From positions 1-55,656 of the forward strand of contig NZ_JANJTZ010000059.1 of assembly GCF_024710845.1 (NCBI RefSeq): 55,656 nucleotides of DNA. The letters run 5' to 3'. Positions within the stretch are counted from its first letter, which is position 1. Each line of letters begins with the position of its first letter. Position numbers and translations under genes: made by a program. The DNA comes from Mesorhizobium sp. GTDB lineage: Bacteria > Pseudomonadota > Alphaproteobacteria > Rhizobiales > Rhizobiaceae. Shown piece by piece: positions 37,714 to 46,786 of the stretch. The notes beneath the pieces are model-generated. The model was not told the DNA's origin and made no database searches. It saw only the letters and a program-made list of their open reading frames with translations.

Positions 37714-40518
37714 TTGAACGAGCGGCTCCAGTCTCCGACACTCGATGACTATTCGCTGCTGACAGCCGACGCCGTAGTGCAGAGTTTTGGCAGCGATGCC
37801 GAGGGCGGTCTGACCGTCCCGGAGGCGACGCGGCGTCTGACGGAATCTGGCCGTAACGAACTGCGGACGGTGGCGCCGATTCCCGCTTGGCGCCGCCTAC
37901 TCGCGCAGTTTCAGGACCCGCTCGTTTATCTGCTGCTCGGCGCGATCGTCATCGCCCTTGTGGCATGGCTGGTCGAGGGCCGTGAGGGCTGGCCTATCGA
38001 TGCGATCGTCATCACCATGGTGGTTGTGGCCAATGCGGTTCTCGGCTTCGTGCAGGAAGCAAGGGCCGCCAACGCTGTTGCCGCGCTGGCGCGGATGACC
38101 GCCGTGACCTCTTCGGTGCTGCGCGACGGGGAGCGAAGGCGCATCCCGAGCGCCGAGCTGGTCCCGGGCGATATCCTGCTGCTGGAGGAAGGCGACGCCG
38201 TCGGAGCCGATGGTCGGCTGCTGCGCTCGGCGAGCCTTCGCTTGCAGGAAGCCTCGCTCACCGGAGAAAGCGAGGCTGTTCTAAAAGACGCGGCCGCCCT
38301 GGATGGCCTCGCGCCACTCGCCGAGCGGTCCTGTATGGTGTTCAAGGGCACTGCGGTTGTTCAGGGGACCGGCCGCGCCGTCATCACCGCTACTGGCATG
38401 CAGACCGAGATGGGCGGTATTGCCACCATGCTCGACGCCACGGTGGAGCAGCCGACGCCGTTGCAGAGGGAGGTGGCGCTGATCGGCCGCACGCTCGGCA
38501 TTGCCGTCGTCGTCATCGCCGTTATCGTCGTCGCCGCGGTGCTGCTCGTGTCCGACATAGAAGGCCCTTCGGACGTCATCACCGTGCTGCTGCTGGGGGT
38601 ATCGCTGGCAGTTGCGGCAGTGCCGGAAGGTCTCCCAGCCATCCTGTCTCTCGTGCTGGCGCTCGGGGTGCAGCGCATGGCCAAACGCAACGCGGTGGTC
38701 AAGACCCTCTCGTCGGTGGAGACCCTCGGCTCGGCCTCCGTAATCTGCTCTGACAAGACCGGCACGCTGACGCGCTCTGAGATGACGATTGAGCGAATCA
38801 TGACCGCATCGGGCGGCAGCCGCGTCACCGGCGTCGGCTATGCACCGCTGGGCCGCCTGGAGATCGAGGGCGGGGTAGCACCGGAAGGAGCGCTTCGCGC
38901 AGAGCAGATCGTCATCCTGAGCGGAGGCAGCCTGGCTGGCAATGCCGCCCTGCGGCAGGCGGAAGACGGAGCCTGGGAGATCCAGGGCGATCCCACCGAA
39001 GCTGCGTTTCTTGTGGCTGAGCGCAAGCTCGGCGTCGAGGACCGCCGCCAGCGACGCTTCGAGCGTATCGGTGAGATCCCGTTTAGCTCCGACCGCAAGT
39101 TGATGTCGACCATCGAGCGCGACCACGAGCATGGCGGCGAACGTATCCTCATCACAAAGGGCGCGCCCGACGTGCTTATGCAGCATTGCAGCCGGATCCG
39201 GATTGGCATGGACGTGGTCCCGTTCGACGAGGTGCAGAGAGCACACGCGCACGCCGATGTAGAGCGCCTGTCGGACGAGGCGTTGCGCACCCTGGCGGTC
39301 GCCTATCGGCCGCTGGGGGCCGACGAAGACCCACAAGCCAGCGAGACGCTGGAGCGCGACCTGATTTTCGTCGGCACGGTGGGCATTATCGACCCGCCGC
39401 GCAAGGAAGCGGCGGTCGCGATAGCGGAGGCTCGCCGCGCCGGCATCCGAGTGATGATGATCACCGGCGACCATCCACGCACCGCGTCGCGCATCGCCGC
39501 ACTGCTGGGCATCGTCGAAAATGGGAAGAAGGCACTGACCGGGGCCGAACTGGACGCCATGGACGATGCTGGTTTCGCGGCCGCGGTACGGGCGACCTCG
39601 GTCTATGCCCGCGTCGCGCCCGTGCACAAGCTGCGCATCGTCGATGCGCTGCAGGCCGACGGCAATGTGGTGGCGATGACCGGCGACGGCGTCAATGACG
39701 CCCCGGCGTTGAAGGCAGCCGATATCGGCGTTGCCATGGGGATCACCGGCACCGAAGTCACCAAGGAGGCGGCCAAGATGATCCTGGCCGACGACAATTT
39801 CGCGACTATCGTCGAGGCGGTGCGCGAAGGGCGCGCCATTTTCGACAATATCCGCAAGTTCCTCCGCTATCTGCTGTCCTCCAACATGGGCGAGGTTCTA
39901 ACCGTGTTCCTAGGCGTCGTCGGGGCTGGCGTGATCGGGCTGGGTGGCGCCGGCGGCGGCGAGTTGGTGCTGCCGTTGCTGGCCACGCAGATCCTTTGGA
40001 TCAATCTGGTCACCGACTCCGGTCCCGCGCTCGCCATGGGCATCGACCCGGAAACCGACGATGTGATGGCACGTCCGCCGCGCAAGGCGAACGAGCGCGC
40101 CATCGACGGGCGCATGTGGCGCGGCGTGATCGAGATCGGCCTCGTAATGGCGCTGGCGGCGCTGCTCACCATCGATTTCTACCTGCCCGGCGGGCTGATC
40201 GAGGGCTCGCAGAGTCTTGATCAGGCTAGAACTGCCGGGTTCACCGTGCTGGTTCTTGCCCAGCTGTTCAATTGCTTCAACGCTCGTTCCGAAACCACCA
40301 GCGCTTTCAGCCATTTGTTTACGAACCGGTGGCTGTGGGCGGCAATCGCTTTGTCAGTCGTGCTCCAGGTCGCGGTCGTCAACTTCGGCCCGCTCAACGT
40401 GGCGTTCGGAACAGTGCCCCTGCCGCTCGAACAGTGGCTGGTCTGCATCGCGATGAGTAGCAGCGTCCTTTGGTTCGGCGAGATCCGCAAGTGGGCGCTG
40501 CGGTGGCGGAGAGGATAA
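37714..40518 (+). CDS. P2-type cation-transporting ATPase (Ca2+/PMCA-like)
   Basis: This 934-residue inner-membrane pump has an N-terminal cation-ATPase domain (about 10-75), TGES in LTGESEAV, the helix-4 PEGLP motif (AVPEGLPAI), phosphorylation site D347 in SDKTGTLT, nucleotide-domain KGAPD, and hinge [13 protein letters not shown]. About six C-terminal helices follow. These are features of P2A/P2B calcium-type pumps rather than heavy-metal pumps, with no HMA domain or CPC. The start is TTG at 37714 with AGGGCAG upstream; the first in-frame ATG lies well inside the domain. Substrate could be Ca2+, Mn2+ or other divalents. Confidence 0.92.
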   Translation: MNERLQSPTLDDYSLLTADAVVQSFGSDAEGGLTVPEATRRLTESGRNELRTVAPIPAWRRLLAQFQDPLVYLLLGAIVIALVAWLVEGREGWPIDAIVITMVVVANAVLGFVQEARAANAVAALARMTAVTSSVLRDGERRRIPSAELVPGDILLLEEGDAVGADGRLLRSASLRLQEASLTGESEAVLKDAAALDGLAPLAERSCMVFKGTAVVQGTGRAVITATGMQTEMGGIATMLDATVEQPTPLQREVALIGRTLGIAVVVIAVIVVAAVLLVSDIEGPSDVITVLLLGVSLAVAAVPEGLPAILSLVLALGVQRMAKRNAVVKTLSSVETLGSASVICSDKTGTLTRSEMTIERIMTASGGSRVTGVGYAPLGRLEIEGGVAPEGALRAEQIVILSGGSLAGNAALRQAEDGAWEIQGDPTEAAFLVAERKLGVEDRRQRRFERIGEIPFSSDRKLMSTIERDHEHGGERILITKGAPDVLMQHCSRIRIGMDVVPFDEVQRAHAHADVERLSDEALRTLAVAYRPLGADEDPQASETLERDLIFVGTVGIIDPPRKEAAVAIAEARRAGIRVMMITGDHPRTASRIAALLGIVENGKKALTGAELDAMDDAGFAAAVRATSVYARVAPVHKLRIVDALQADGNVVAMTGDGVNDAPALKAADIGVAMGITGTEVTKEAAKMILADDNFATIVEAVREGRAIFDNIRKFLRYLLSSNMGEVLTVFLGVVGAGVIGLGGAGGGELVLPLLATQILWINLVTDSGPALAMGIDPETDDVMARPPRKANERAIDGRMWRGVIEIGLVMALAALLTIDFYLPGGLIEGSQSLDQARTAGFTVLVLAQLFNCFNARSETTSAFSHLFTNRWLWAAIALSVVLQVAVVNFGPLNVAFGTVPLPLEQWLVCIAMSSSVLWFGEIRKWALRWRRG

Positions 40519-40846
40519 CTGTCGGTGTAGGAATGGACGGACTTGCGAGACATCCTTTCTCTCGAGCCAAAAGGGCGAGAAGGATGAAGCTGATGCACAA
40601 GTTCAGGTGCGACGTAGACCACAAGTTTCAGGTGCTGGTTCAAAGCGGCAGTCCTGGTCTGGTGACTGGAATGTCGGTTTTGCTTCGCGTTCTCAGTATG
40701 GTTGGGATCGCCGCCATGTTATGAGTGAGCGGTGGCCTGTTCGTCCACGCAGTTCGGTCTGATCGGGCTCGAGCACGCTATCGCCAGACTTGCGACGGAA
40801 ACCAAGCACGGCCTGCCAACCTGAAAAATTTACTGAGGAAAATTGG
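40519..40846. other. Intergenic region, nothing recognised
   Basis: These 328 bases between two plus-strand genes contain only short frames without ribosome binding sites or similarity. No clear terminator with a T-run or FNR-like box was seen. Confidence 0.4.
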
Positions 40847-41560
40847 ATGTGTCTGTCAGCTCAGGTCAGCTTTACCGCCAGCGTGTTTCTGGTAGGCGGC
40901 GGCACGGCGATCACAATCATCGCTGCGCGGAAAAACTGGCGCTATGTGCCGATGGCCCTGATGCCGCTGTTTGCGGGACTACAGCAATTCATGGAAGGCA
41001 ATGTCTGGCTAGGAATGACCGGCGACAATCCGTTTCAGGTGCTCTGGGGGGCACTCGGGTTCATTTTTTTCACTTGGTTCATGTGGCCGATCTGGGTGCC
41101 GTTTTCAATGTATGTAATTGAGCCCACTCAGAGCCCGCGCAAACCGCTTTTCTTGATCTTTTCGCTGATCGGGCTGGTGTTCGGCGTTTTGCTCTATGTC
41201 CCGCACGGACTGCATTCCGAAATGGTGGTGGTCGAGATCAACAACCAGTCGCTGGCCTATGAAAAGTCGATCTGGCTGGATTACCTGATGCCCCGCACAC
41301 TGACCAATGTGATCTATGTCTTGCTGATCATCGTGCCCCCCGCCATGTCCCACTACCTGCATCTGCGCCACTTCGCGCTGTCACTCGCGGCTGTTGTGGT
41401 GATCGATATGACCTTGCTGACTTACGCTTATATTTCGTTTTTCTGCCTTCTCGCCGGGCTAGCCACCTTGCATCTGGTCTACATCATCCTGAGGAACAAG
41501 TGCGCTCGGGAATGTCCGGAGCTTTTTCCGGACATGGCGCCGTCCAAAGCGTGGCTTTGA
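40847..41560 (+). CDS. DUF6629-like multi-spanning membrane protein
   Basis: The 237-residue protein starts at MCLSAQVSF, with GAGGAAAA upstream; a 19-codon extension is rejected. It has six to seven hydrophobic helices. The opening MC.SA..SF and the segment ALMPLFAGLQQFMEGNVWLG agree with the DUF6629 group of uncharacterised integral membrane proteins. The C-terminus carries two Cys (KCARECPE). The neighbours (cation ATPase, IS remnants) give no functional hint. Confidence 0.72.
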   Translation: MCLSAQVSFTASVFLVGGGTAITIIAARKNWRYVPMALMPLFAGLQQFMEGNVWLGMTGDNPFQVLWGALGFIFFTWFMWPIWVPFSMYVIEPTQSPRKPLFLIFSLIGLVFGVLLYVPHGLHSEMVVVEINNQSLAYEKSIWLDYLMPRTLTNVIYVLLIIVPPAMSHYLHLRHFALSLAAVVVIDMTLLTYAYISFFCLLAGLATLHLVYIILRNKCARECPELFPDMAPSKAWL

Positions 41561-41659
41561 TCGTCGCTGTCTGAAGGTTGAGCGCAAGCGCTGTTCCGGC
41601 GGCACCTTTCGTGCGCGCCCGTGACCCACGATGATCGGAGCCTTTGAGGGTTTCGACAC

Positions 41660-42350
41660 ATGACGATTTCAGAGCTTACGCTTAAATCCAGCGATCCTGA
41701 GCCCGCGCGCCGTTTCGAGGTGTTCACGGGTTCCGGCCGGCGGCCCGAATGGTTGCCGGAGGAGAAAGCGCGAATCGTGGCGGAAAGCTACGAGGCCGGC
41801 GAGACCGTGAGCGCGGTGGCGCGGCGATATGCATTGTCCCCGCAGCAATTGCTCGCCTGGCGTCGGGCCGCGCGTCTGCCGTTGGCGGAAGTGTCGGCAC
41901 CAGAAGCGCTATTTGTTTCGGCGGTGGTCGCAGCGCCGGTGTCAGAGCCGGCGGCAAGGCGGCTGCCGAAACAGCGGAAACGGAAAGGCGCCCGACATCG
42001 TGCTGGCTCAGCTGCGCGTGATCGTCGTGCGCCGGCTCAAATATGCCTGCCGCGCCTGCGAGGACGTGGTCGTGCAGGCTCCGGCGCCGGCGCGGCTGAT
42101 CGAAGGCGGGCTGCCGACCGAGGCCACGGTCGCGCAGGTGCTGGCGGGCGAATATGCCGACCACCTGCCGCTGTATCGCGAAACGCAGATCTACTCCCGA
42201 CAGGGCATGAATCTGGATCACTCTACGTTGGCAGACTGGGTCGGCCGCGCCGCCTGGCATCTGCGTCCGGTGCAAGAGCGGCTGCTTGACAGACTGAAGT
42301 CCTCGCCAAAACTCTTCACCGACGAGACGACCGCGCCGGTGCTCGATCCC
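41660..42350 (+). mobile_element. IS66-family remnant (tnpA joined to a tnpC piece)
   Basis: The first about 110 codons encode an IS66 TnpA helix-turn-helix protein (WLPEEKARIVAESYEAGETV and ARRYALSPQQLLAWRRAARL). From about 41985 the reading shifts to a middle part of the IS66 TnpC transposase (RLKYACRACEDVVVQAPAPA, GLPTEATVAQVLAGEYADHL, DWVGRAAW, FTDETTAPVLDPG). TnpB and both TnpC ends are missing, so it is an inactive internal-deletion remnant. It stops abruptly where an IS5-like piece begins. Confidence 0.88.
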
Positions 42351-42351
42351 G

Positions 42352-42640
42352 GCCCAACAAGCATCACCCCGAACTGCCGCCCCGGCTCAAGCGCTACAAC
42401 GGCCTGATCGCCCGGCGTAGGGCGGCGGTGGAGACGCTTCGCCACGCAGAAGGACCGCATGTGGCTCACCCGCATCCGTAATGTGGGGCTGGTCAAGGCC
42501 GCCGGCCGGCAAACCCTCGCCGCGATCGCCTTCAACATGAGGGGCGGCGATCACACCATAGCTGCGTCCGCGATCCGCGAAAGCCGCCGCAAAGCCTGCC
42601 AGAAACCCCAACCCAAACCCACAGAACAAGCGAAATGCTG
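42352..42640 (+). mobile_element. IS5-like transposase C-terminal remnant
   Basis: Pieces in two frames, PPRLKRYNGLIARRRAAVET and WLTRIRNVGLVKAAGRQTLA followed by AIAFNMRGG, match the C-terminal end of IS5-type transposases. A frameshift separates them, and no N-terminal part or inverted repeats were found. It is nested against the IS66 remnant, which shows repeated insertion and deletion here. Confidence 0.7.
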
Positions 42641-42755
42641 CCCCCCGACCCTCATCCAGCCTATCCCGCGCATCCGCGCAACAGGCCCCCATTTGAGGAA
42701 ACCGCGATCCGCATGCGCAATCCATCGAGCCGGAAGCGGCTCGCGTCAGGCAGGC

Positions 42756-43160
42756 TCAGCCGACGATCGCGTTCCAGGCTACTGCCACCAGGATGAGGCC
42801 CGCCGTCACCTGGATCGTCCGGGTGACGGCGTCCACCACGCGGGGCCGGGCTGCCAGCAGGCGCAGAAGCTGCTGCCGAAACAGCACGGCCGCCAGCGCC
42901 ACCGCCGCCAGCACCAGCACCACGCCGATCATCATCACGGCCGCGAAGGCGACGCCCGCCTGCGGCACGCCCCGCGAGATGGCGAAGGTCATGACGAACA
43001 GCGTCAGCGGACAGGGGATCAGCCCGGCCATGAAGCCGACCAAGAAACCTTCGCAGCCATGCGAATGCCCGGTCCCGCGAAACGCCTGCCATAGCATCCA
43101 CAGCCCGATCAAACCGAGCAGGCCCCGGCTGAGATTTTCCAGCGGGGGCGCTCGGCCGAC
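42756..43160 (-). pseudogene. 5'-truncated NicO/RcnA-like nickel-cobalt transporter
   Basis: The minus frame reads ENLSRGLLGLIGLWMLWQAF, then FLVGFMAGLIPCPLTLFVMT and two to three more helices to a stop at 42756. The GLIPCPLT motif and HSHGCEG loop are typical of NicO-type Ni/Co efflux proteins. The N-terminal half is missing; the frame runs back to about 43160, where it meets an HMA fragment on the opposite strand. An in-frame ATG at 43112 is internal. Confidence 0.75.
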
Positions 43161-43162
43161 GG

Positions 43163-43315
43163 CGGTCGCAACGTCACAAAGGCTATCGCGTCGACCCCGA
43201 GGTTAAGGTGAGCGCCGATCACATGATAAGGAAGGTGACGATCGAGTCCGCACTCCCAGTTGATGCCTTCTCGCTGGCGCTCGACGACGCCGGGTATGCG
43301 GCGACTGCCGCGTGA
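43163..43315 (+). pseudogene. Broken HMA (CopZ-like) domain fragment
   Basis: NVTKAIAS in one frame and DPEVKVSADHMIRKVTIESA followed by LPVDAFSLALDDAGYAATAA in the next reproduce the second half of a heavy-metal-associated domain and its stop at 43313-43315. The N-terminal strand with the metal-binding GMxCxxC is missing and one frameshift is present. It is the remains of a small copper/mercury chaperone. Confidence 0.7.
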
Positions 43316-43373
43316 CCGCCCGGTCCGGAACCATTGCCGCGACGAGACGGTTCTCTACCGAAAGGAATCGATC

Positions 43374-44135
43374 ATGGTAGCTTCAGCTGCGCGGAAGGCC
43401 GAACTCTACAGGATGGTCACCCCTGAGCACATTTGCCCGTGGGGCCTGAAAGCGCTTGACCTGTTGAAGCGTGAGGGCTTCGAGGTTGAAGACCATCACC
43501 TGAAGTCGCGAGAGCAGACGGACGCGTTCAAGGCGAAGCATCAGGTTGAGACCACTCCCCAGACCTTCATCGGGGGACAGCGCGTCGGCGGCTACGACGA
43601 CCTTCGCGAATATCTCGGCAAGGAGGTCAAGGACAAGGACGCCGTCACCTACACCCCTGTCATCGCGCTCTTCGGCATGGCGCTTGCAATGGCACTTGCG
43701 GGTAGCTGGGCCGCCTACGGCACCGTCGCCACGGTCGCGGCGGCCGAATGGTTCGTGGCCTTCGCCATGTGTCTTCTCGCGCTCCAGAAGCTGAAGGACG
43801 TCGACAGCTTCGCGACAATGTTCCTGAACTACGACCTGCTGGCGCAGCGCTGGGTGCCATACGCCAGGATCTATCCCTTCGCCGAGGGACTTGCGGGCGT
43901 GCTGATGATCTCTGGCACGCTGATGTGGATCTCGATCCCTGTCGCACTTTTCATCGGCGGCATCGGGGCGGTGTCGGTGTTTAAGGCCGTCTATATCGAC
44001 CGGCGGGAACTCAAGTGCGCCTGCGTCGGCGGCGACAGCAACGTGCCGCTCGGATTCGTCTCGCTCACCGAGAACCTGATGATGGTCGGTATGGCCGTCT
44101 GGATGATTTTGAAGCCCATCGGCATGGGACATTGA
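43374..44135 (+). CDS. Glutaredoxin-MauE fusion membrane protein
   Basis: This 253-residue protein has an N-terminal glutaredoxin domain (about 8-80) with CPWG at the active site and TTPQTFIGGQRVGGYDDL for glutathione binding. A MauE/DoxX-like four-helix membrane part (about 93-250) contains the pair CACVGGDS after the third helix. AAAGGAA precedes the ATG. The usual second cysteine of CPxC is Gly, so it would act as a monothiol glutaredoxin. MauE relatives pass electrons for disulfide formation, so a membrane redox relay linked to metal stress is inferred. It is followed 16 bases later by DUF305. Confidence 0.85.
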   Translation: MVASAARKAELYRMVTPEHICPWGLKALDLLKREGFEVEDHHLKSREQTDAFKAKHQVETTPQTFIGGQRVGGYDDLREYLGKEVKDKDAVTYTPVIALFGMALAMALAGSWAAYGTVATVAAAEWFVAFAMCLLALQKLKDVDSFATMFLNYDLLAQRWVPYARIYPFAEGLAGVLMISGTLMWISIPVALFIGGIGAVSVFKAVYIDRRELKCACVGGDSNVPLGFVSLTENLMMVGMAVWMILKPIGMGH

Positions 44136-44151
44136 AACAAAGGAAGCTGCG

Positions 44152-44634
44152 ATGGCACAGGAACACGGAAACCACGATGCTGGCGGGCACGGCCGTCCCT
44201 ACCTGATGTTCTGGTTGAACATGATCCCCGGCCTCGCGGTCATGTACGTCGTCATGTTCACGATGATCGACGGCCTGGGCGACTTCAGGAACAACCTGAA
44301 CATGTTCTGCATGGCGCTCACCATGTGGGCGCCGATGGGCATCTTCATGCTGGCGACGATGCCGGGCATGTTCCCCAAGAGGCGCGTGAACGTCACCCTC
44401 TACATCCTCTTTGCGATTCTGACTGCGACGTCCTTCTGGGCGACGCGGGCCCAAGCAATCATCGATGATCGCCAGTTCATCGCATCGATGATCCCGCACC
44501 ATTCCGGCGCGATCCTGATGTGCCGGGAAGCCAGCCTGTCTGATCCCGAGCTCGTAACCTTGTGCGGTGAGATCACACAGGCGCAGCGCGAGGAAATCGA
44601 CCAGATGGAACGGATCGCGGCCCGGCTTCGTTAA
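44152..44634 (+). CDS. Membrane-anchored DUF305 protein
   Basis: The 160-residue protein has a His-rich start, three hydrophobic helices (about 18-95) and a C-terminal DUF305 domain with the core IASMIPHHSGAILMCREA. Unlike the exported, Met-rich copy at 9380, this one is held in the membrane. It is probably co-transcribed with the glutaredoxin-MauE gene. A copper-linked role is inferred from family context. Confidence 0.88.
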   Translation: MAQEHGNHDAGGHGRPYLMFWLNMIPGLAVMYVVMFTMIDGLGDFRNNLNMFCMALTMWAPMGIFMLATMPGMFPKRRVNVTLYILFAILTATSFWATRAQAIIDDRQFIASMIPHHSGAILMCREASLSDPELVTLCGEITQAQREEIDQMERIAARLR

Positions 44635-44807
44635 ACGATCTCAAAGGTGCGAGCGGTGGTTCCACACTGCCCTTTATGCGACTTTGGACGAACACATGGC
44701 GAACATCGGTCCCTTGTCGCGTCTTGAGTTGAGTCGAACCTCGTGCCGCTTACCTCAGTGGCTAGGATCGGTCGCGCTATGGTAGCGGCCAGTCAGATGT
44801 TAGGCTC

Positions 44808-44879
44808 GTCCGAAATTTGTGTATGTATTTCGGACATCAAGTTTGCCCTCCGTCCGAAAAAAAGCTACAAGTTTCGGAC
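44808..44879 (+). promoter_or_regulatory. Double inverted-repeat operator before the AbiEi-like gene
   Basis: Two palindromes share the half-site GTCCGAAA/TTTCGGAC: 44808-44816 with 44827-44835, and 44852-44859 with 44872-44879. Equivalent half-sites are 44 bases apart, about four helix turns. The last arm ends directly at the ATG at 44880, leaving no Shine-Dalgarno sequence, so the gene is probably read from a leaderless or very short-leader mRNA. AbiEi proteins are known to repress their own promoter by binding inverted repeats, which fits. Confidence 0.8.
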
Positions 44880-45710
44880 ATGCGCAATAATTCAGCCGAC
44901 CTCAAGATGGCCATCCTCGCCCGCATCCGTGCTGATGCGCCGCGAAAGGTTTGGACCCCTTCCGACTTTGTCGACCTCGCCTCGCGCGACGCAGTCGACA
45001 AGGCCTTGCAGCGGCTAACGAACGCCGAAACTCTGAGGCGGATCGATCGCGGCCTCTATGACCAGCCCGGCTTCAACAAGCTCACGCAGAAACCGAACCC
45101 GCCCGATCCGCGCTCCGTCATCGACGCAGTCGGACGCCGTGACCAAACCCGGATGCTTGTCGACGGCATGACCGCGGCGAACGACCTGGGCCTAACCGAC
45201 GCCGTCCCGGCGAAAATCGTGGTCCACACAGATGCGCGTCGGCGAGCGATCAAGCTCGGCAATGTGACGATCACCTTTCGCCTGACGGCCGCAAGCAAGC
45301 TGTTTTGGGCCGGACGACCAGCGATGCGGATCGTTCAGGCGCTTCATTGGCTGCGCGACCTTTTAGACCGTAAAGGTGAGAGTGATCGGGTCAAGCGCAA
45401 GCTTGCCAAGCTTTTCGACGATCCAACCGCCGGGCCGTCCCTCAGAGCCGATCTAGCTGCCGGCATGACGGCGCTTCCAACATGGATGTGGGTGTTTCTC
45501 AAGCCACTGATCGACGGCGACGTTGGCGACCATGGTCGGCATCTCAGCGATGATCGCGCCGCTGGTGATGATGGTGATGATGATGACGATCATGATCGTG
45601 ATGACGATAATCGGCAGCGAGCTGTTGGCATTCGTTCGAGGAACAAACCTGCCTCCACGCGCAAGAAACAAGCCGACAAGCGCGGTCCAACGCGGGCGAC
45701 GAAGACATGA
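44880..45710 (+). CDS. AbiEi-like antitoxin/repressor (DUF6088) with acidic tail
   Basis: The protein has 276 residues from the ATG at 44880, with an N-terminal winged helix (about 5-60, WTPSDFVDLASRDAVDKALQ then RIDRGLYDQPGF). The middle antitoxin domain runs to about residue 200. The C-terminus is unusual: an Asp/His-rich run (DDGDDDDDHDRDDDNR) coded by GAT/GAC repeats, then a basic end. A longer frame from a TTG at 44817 runs through the operators and is rejected. It overlaps the toxin start by four bases. In type IV AbiE systems this protein represses the operon and counteracts the toxin. Confidence 0.85.
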   Translation: MRNNSADLKMAILARIRADAPRKVWTPSDFVDLASRDAVDKALQRLTNAETLRRIDRGLYDQPGFNKLTQKPNPPDPRSVIDAVGRRDQTRMLVDGMTAANDLGLTDAVPAKIVVHTDARRRAIKLGNVTITFRLTAASKLFWAGRPAMRIVQALHWLRDLLDRKGESDRVKRKLAKLFDDPTAGPSLRADLAAGMTALPTWMWVFLKPLIDGDVGDHGRHLSDDRAAGDDGDDDDDHDRDDDNRQRAVGIRSRNKPASTRKKQADKRGPTRATKT

Positions 45711-46786
45711 ATTCGGCTTTTGATGAGGTTCTCGCGGCCGGATCGGACGCGATGTTGAGCGCCTTCGATACGACCGCGCTGCGCCTCGGTACGGTATCGC
45801 AGAATATCGAGAAGGATTTTTGGGTCTGCTGGGCGCTGGATGCCTTGTTCCATGGTCTTCAAGCCGGGGGACCGCGTCTGCTTTTCAAGGGCGGCACGTC
45901 CTTGTCAAAGGGGTTCGGTCTGATCAGTCGTTTCTCCGAAGACATTGACGTGACGGTGTTTCGGGACGACATCGGTGAGCCAGCGACAATTGAGGAGCTT
46001 GACGCACTCAGCGGCAAAAGGCGTCGGGCACGGCTCGATGCAATTAAGGATGCCTGCCGGGCCTACATTAACGGCGAGCTACGCGACGAGCTGACGACAA
46101 TCCTGCGGGAACGGCTCAAGGTCGCCGGTCTCGGTAGTGCTTCCGCACGCGTGGAGCCCGACGACAGCGACCCAGATGGACAGACCCTGCTGATTTGGTA
46201 TCCGACGGCAACGCCCCAATCGGACTATGTGCGCGCTGCGATCAAGATCGAGTCCGGTGCGAAATCCGCGCTCGATCCGAACAGCGAAGTGCCTATCAAA
46301 CCGTATGTCGACGATGACCTGCCGGCCCTCGATCTGACTGTTCCGGCTGTGCGCACCGTCGATCCCGAGCGGACGTTTTGGGACAAGGTGGTTATCTTGC
46401 ACGGGCTGCGGTGCTGGTTCGACAGGCGCGGCGAGTTGAAAGGTGGCGGCCAACGGGTGTCCCGTCACTATTATGATCTGCACAGGCTTGCCCCAACGCC
46501 GACCGGCGTTTCCGCCATCGGCGACAAGGCGCTCGGCGCGGACTGCGTGGCGCACGCCCGGATGTTTTTCAATCGACCAGACTTCGATCTCACGAGCGCT
46601 GCGCCGGGCTCGTTCGCACTTGCGCCCCATGACGCGATGATCGAGCAACTCCGCACTGATTACAGGGCCATGCAGGGCATGATCTTCGGAGAGCCGCCGG
46701 CATTTGAGGCCGTCCTTGAGAGTATTGCCTCGCTTGAGGCGCGCTTGAACGAAACCAGCGCTGGCGAAAGCAGGGCGGAGCCATGA
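45707..46786 (+). CDS. AbiEii/AbiGii-family nucleotidyltransferase toxin
   Basis: The 359-residue cytoplasmic protein has the nucleotidyltransferase signature KGGTSLSKGFGLISRFSEDI at 61-80, with the metal-binding Asp at 81. A second conserved region is DKVVILHGLRCWF, and a His-Tyr-Tyr-Asp block near 255 completes the family pattern. Relatives transfer nucleotides to tRNA or other targets and halt growth, often during phage infection. It starts in an ATGA overlap with the antitoxin gene and ends in an ATGA overlap with the sigma-factor gene, which ties the pair to the rest of the operon. Confidence 0.92.
   Translation: MNSAFDEVLAAGSDAMLSAFDTTALRLGTVSQNIEKDFWVCWALDALFHGLQAGGPRLLFKGGTSLSKGFGLISRFSEDIDVTVFRDDIGEPATIEELDALSGKRRRARLDAIKDACRAYINGELRDELTTILRERLKVAGLGSASARVEPDDSDPDGQTLLIWYPTATPQSDYVRAAIKIESGAKSALDPNSEVPIKPYVDDDLPALDLTVPAVRTVDPERTFWDKVVILHGLRCWFDRRGELKGGGQRVSRHYYDLHRLAPTPTGVSAIGDKALGADCVAHARMFFNRPDFDLTSAAPGSFALAPHDAMIEQLRTDYRAMQGMIFGEPPAFEAVLESIASLEARLNETSAGESRAEP

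Noticed and set aside
42661-43101. 146-codon minus-strand frame overlapping the NicO remnant
   Set aside because: The overlapping frame encodes NicO helices; this one is Gly/Arg-rich shadow.
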